Under the pieces are notes generated by a model. That model did no database searches and had not been told where the DNA came from. It saw only the letters and a list, made by a program, of their open reading frames with translations. From JBILCM01 sp044353165 (GTDB taxonomy: Bacteria; Bacillota; Bacilli; Paenibacillales; YIM-B00363), in the NCBI GenBank assembly GCA_044353165.1, contig JBILCM010000015.1:1-41809 (forward strand): a stretch of 41,809 bases of DNA. The letters are read 5' to 3'. How positions within the stretch are numbered: the stretch's first letter is position 1; every line of letters starts with the position of its first letter. Shown in pieces: positions 39,973 to 41,809 of the stretch. Position numbers and translations under genes: made by a program.

Positions 39973-41809
39973 ATGCAATGGCATGCACAATGGATTTGGA
40001 CCCAAGAGGAAGAAAGTCCTCGGAATACATGGTATTGGTTTCATAGAACTTTCGATTGGGATGGACAACCACTGGCATCAAGCGAGATGTTGTTACATAT
40101 TACGGCTGATTCGCGATATCTTATTTATATTAATGGAGAAAAATTAGGATATGGACCTGTCAGATCATGGCCGTTCAAACAATCATTCGACACTTACTCA
40201 GTAGGACATCTATTACAACGAGGTCGCAATTCGATTGTCGTGCTCGTCATGCATTGGGGGGTAAGTAATTTTTACTATATTAAAGGGCGAGGTGGCTTAT
40301 TGGTTCAACTCGATCAACAGCATGACGGCCGATTTGAACCTTTGCTTATCTCGGATGAACAGTGGCGATGGATGAAGGATTCAAGAATGGACCCATCATC
40401 TGTACGCATGTCTGTCCAACATCCATTCGCTGAAGTACTGGATGCATCGAAGGGAGAAGACCTTCGACATGGTACGATGAACAGCCCAAATCTATGGTCC
40501 AATGCTAAGGTCATCGGTCCAGTAGGCATGGCGCCTTGGACGCAACTTGTGCCAAGGGATATCCCCTTCCTAACGGAAGAAACGTGCTACCCTAGTCGTG
40601 TTCTCTCATTAAAGAATGTGATCAATAATGCCCAGACACTTAGTGTTGATCTAGGTACACATTTTGTACCTGATTCAATCCAACGTTCGAATAAATTTTC
40701 ATTTCTTGGACTCGTTGCAATCAACATTCACTCGCCAATCAATATGAAGGCTATTCTCAGTTTTCCTTTTGGCATTCAGAAAGCACGTGACCATCTTATA
40801 CTTAATGGTGTGAAGTTAAATAAAGAAAACATATATGGCGACAATCCACAAGCGCATATCGAAATTAGCTTAAATATGGGTGATAATTCGCTATTATTTG
40901 ATGCGTCTAGTACTGTAAGAGGCCCATTAACGTGGACGATAGCTGTGTGCGGAGAAGTGCCTGTTCAGTTTGTATCACCGTTACCAGGCATGGGGCCAAT
41001 TGTCACACTTGGTCCGTTCGAAGCGGTAGAACAAATCGAACATGAACCGGAGTTTCAATTGGGCCTCAATTACCAAAATCTTGAATATCAACATGCACTA
41101 ACGTTTACTTCTGTTCATGAGTGGCAAACAATGCATACTCAGCTGCAAGACGTTCACCCATCACTATTTACGAACACATGTGTATTTGCTGATTGTTTAT
41201 TGCAGTCAACTATACAAGAGCAACCTGTGCCTAACGAATTGCAATCCATTGTGATTCCTACTCGTTCGACAGCAACAATCCCTGTCTTCGCACAAGGTGA
41301 CACTGAAATCATCATCGATCTCGGGGAACAGCGCACGGGCTTTATTACCTTCACGATAGAGGCAGCTTTAGGTACGATTATTGATTTCTATGGATACGAA
41401 CACCAAGATGAGCACGGAATTCAACATACATATCAATTACATAACACGCTTCGCTATATTTGTCGTGAAGGATTTCAGCACTACGAATCACCGGTCAAAA
41501 GAGGCATGCGATATGTGATGGTTACTGTGCGCAATGCTTCAAGACCCGTCATCGTCCATAACATGCTTTTTATCCAAAGCACGTATCCTGTAGCTGATGT
41601 GGGACAATTCACTAGTTCAGATGAGCGTTTGAATCGAATTTGGGACATCTCAAGTAGAACAACAAAGCTCTGCATGGAAGACACATTCGTTGATTGTCCC
41701 GCATACGAGCAAACTTTCTGGGTTGGTGACAGTCGCAATGAGGCGTTAGTCAACAATTATGTGTTTGGAGCCAGTGAAATTGTCAGACGTTGCTTAGAAC
41801 TTGTACCTG
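39973..41809 (+). CDS. Alpha-L-rhamnosidase-like GH78 protein, N-terminal 612 residues (cut by window end)
   Basis: ATG 8 bp after AGAGGAG; the frame stays open to the window end. No signal peptide, so it is cytoplasmic. The N-terminal beta domains (~1-380) include a rhamnosidase-type lectin-like fold. A linker beta sandwich with IDLGEQRTGFITFTIEAALG near 446 leads into the catalytic (alpha/alpha)6 barrel. The barrel starts with CMEDTFVDCPAYEQ, where D574 begins the DCP motif, then WVGD. Classic GH78 has DCPxRExxGWxGD; here YE and FW replace RE and GW. It follows the isomerase by 38 bp, in one operon. It should remove terminal rhamnose or a related deoxysugar. Confidence 0.85.
   Translation, partial: MQWHAQWIWTQEEESPRNTWYWFHRTFDWDGQPLASSEMLLHITADSRYLIYINGEKLGYGPVRSWPFKQSFDTYSVGHLLQRGRNSIVVLVMHWGVSNFYYIKGRGGLLVQLDQQHDGRFEPLLISDEQWRWMKDSRMDPSSVRMSVQHPFAEVLDASKGEDLRHGTMNSPNLWSNAKVIGPVGMAPWTQLVPRDIPFLTEETCYPSRVLSLKNVINNAQTLSVDLGTHFVPDSIQRSNKFSFLGLVAINIHSPINMKAILSFPFGIQKARDHLILNGVKLNKENIYGDNPQAHIEISLNMGDNSLLFDASSTVRGPLTWTIAVCGEVPVQFVSPLPGMGPIVTLGPFEAVEQIEHEPEFQLGLNYQNLEYQHALTFTSVHEWQTMHTQLQDVHPSLFTNTCVFADCLLQSTIQEQPVPNELQSIVIPTRSTATIPVFAQGDTEIIIDLGEQRTGFITFTIEAALGTIIDFYGYEHQDEHGIQHTYQLHNTLRYICREGFQHYESPVKRGMRYVMVTVRNASRPVIVHNMLFIQSTYPVADVGQFTSSDERLNRIWDISSRTTKLCMEDTFVDCPAYEQTFWVGDSRNEALVNNYVFGASEIVRRCLELVP

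Noticed and set aside
1..41809. CRISPR array, tRNA or rRNA genes, prophage
   Set aside because: Scanned by eye on both strands; no regular repeat-spacer pattern, cloverleaf ending in CCA, rRNA core sequence or phage structural gene was recognised.

Overview
The window looks like chromosome of an aerobic, endospore-forming low-GC Gram-positive, most likely Paenibacillaceae (Paenibacillus/Cohnella-like). The evidence is strong AGGAGG-type ribosome sites with many GTG and TTG starts, two tiny YjcZ-type sporulation peptides, a DUF2533 (YpbS-like) protein, Bacillus-like ycgR/ycgQ membrane genes, and lipoprotein-type ModA. No rRNA, tRNA, CRISPR array, phage or intact insertion sequence was seen. 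The lineage is inferred from gene content, not from a database search.

Layout. 1-5.3 kb: the end of a DUF445 membrane protein, then a two-gene 2-oxoacid:ferredoxin oxidoreductase with fused subunits (gamma-delta, then alpha-beta), followed by three unrecognised small proteins. 5.3-8.9 kb, minus strand: cytochrome P450, a DUF2533 protein and a YcgR/YcgQ-like two-component membrane permease. 9.0-12.5 kb: a Gfo/Idh/MocA dehydrogenase with an aldo/keto reductase, an RluA-family pseudouridine synthase, a small membrane protein and two YjcZ-like peptides. 12.6-18.6 kb: topoisomerase III, a 40-residue zinc-ribbon-like protein, hflK-hflC, an SDR oxidoreductase, and modA-modB without modC. 19.5-26.6 kb: a UbiB/ABC1 kinase-like gene, a small protein and a renalase-like flavoprotein in one tight operon, then PpnP, an FeS-type (6-4) photolyase, and a DUF2294 - SbtA-type bicarbonate transporter pair with a large terminator/attenuator hairpin between them. 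26.6-30.8 kb: a VTT-domain membrane protein with an MprF-C-like DUF2156 transferase, small and acidic proteins, an AAG-type DNA glycosylase, and a DUF3050 haem-oxygenase-like protein.

30.9-41.8 kb is an accessory carbohydrate-catabolism region. An exported GH98-like glycoside hydrolase, with a catabolite-repression (cre-like) site in its promoter, is divergent from two sulfatases that lack signal peptides. These are followed by the frameshifted remnant of a third sulfatase, and then by an AraC regulator, a Gfo/Idh dehydrogenase, a xylose-isomerase-like TIM-barrel protein and a GH78-type alpha-L-rhamnosidase cut by the window end. Together they suggest a pathway in which a sulfated, deoxyhexose-containing polysaccharide is cut outside the cell and its oligosaccharides are desulfated and trimmed in the cytoplasm. 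The transporter and the sulfatase-maturing enzyme are not in the window.

The strongest items for a second look are the fossil sulfatase, the SbtA attenuator with its DUF2294 partner and long leader, the VTT + DUF2156 pair resembling a split MprF, and the sulfated-glycan island.
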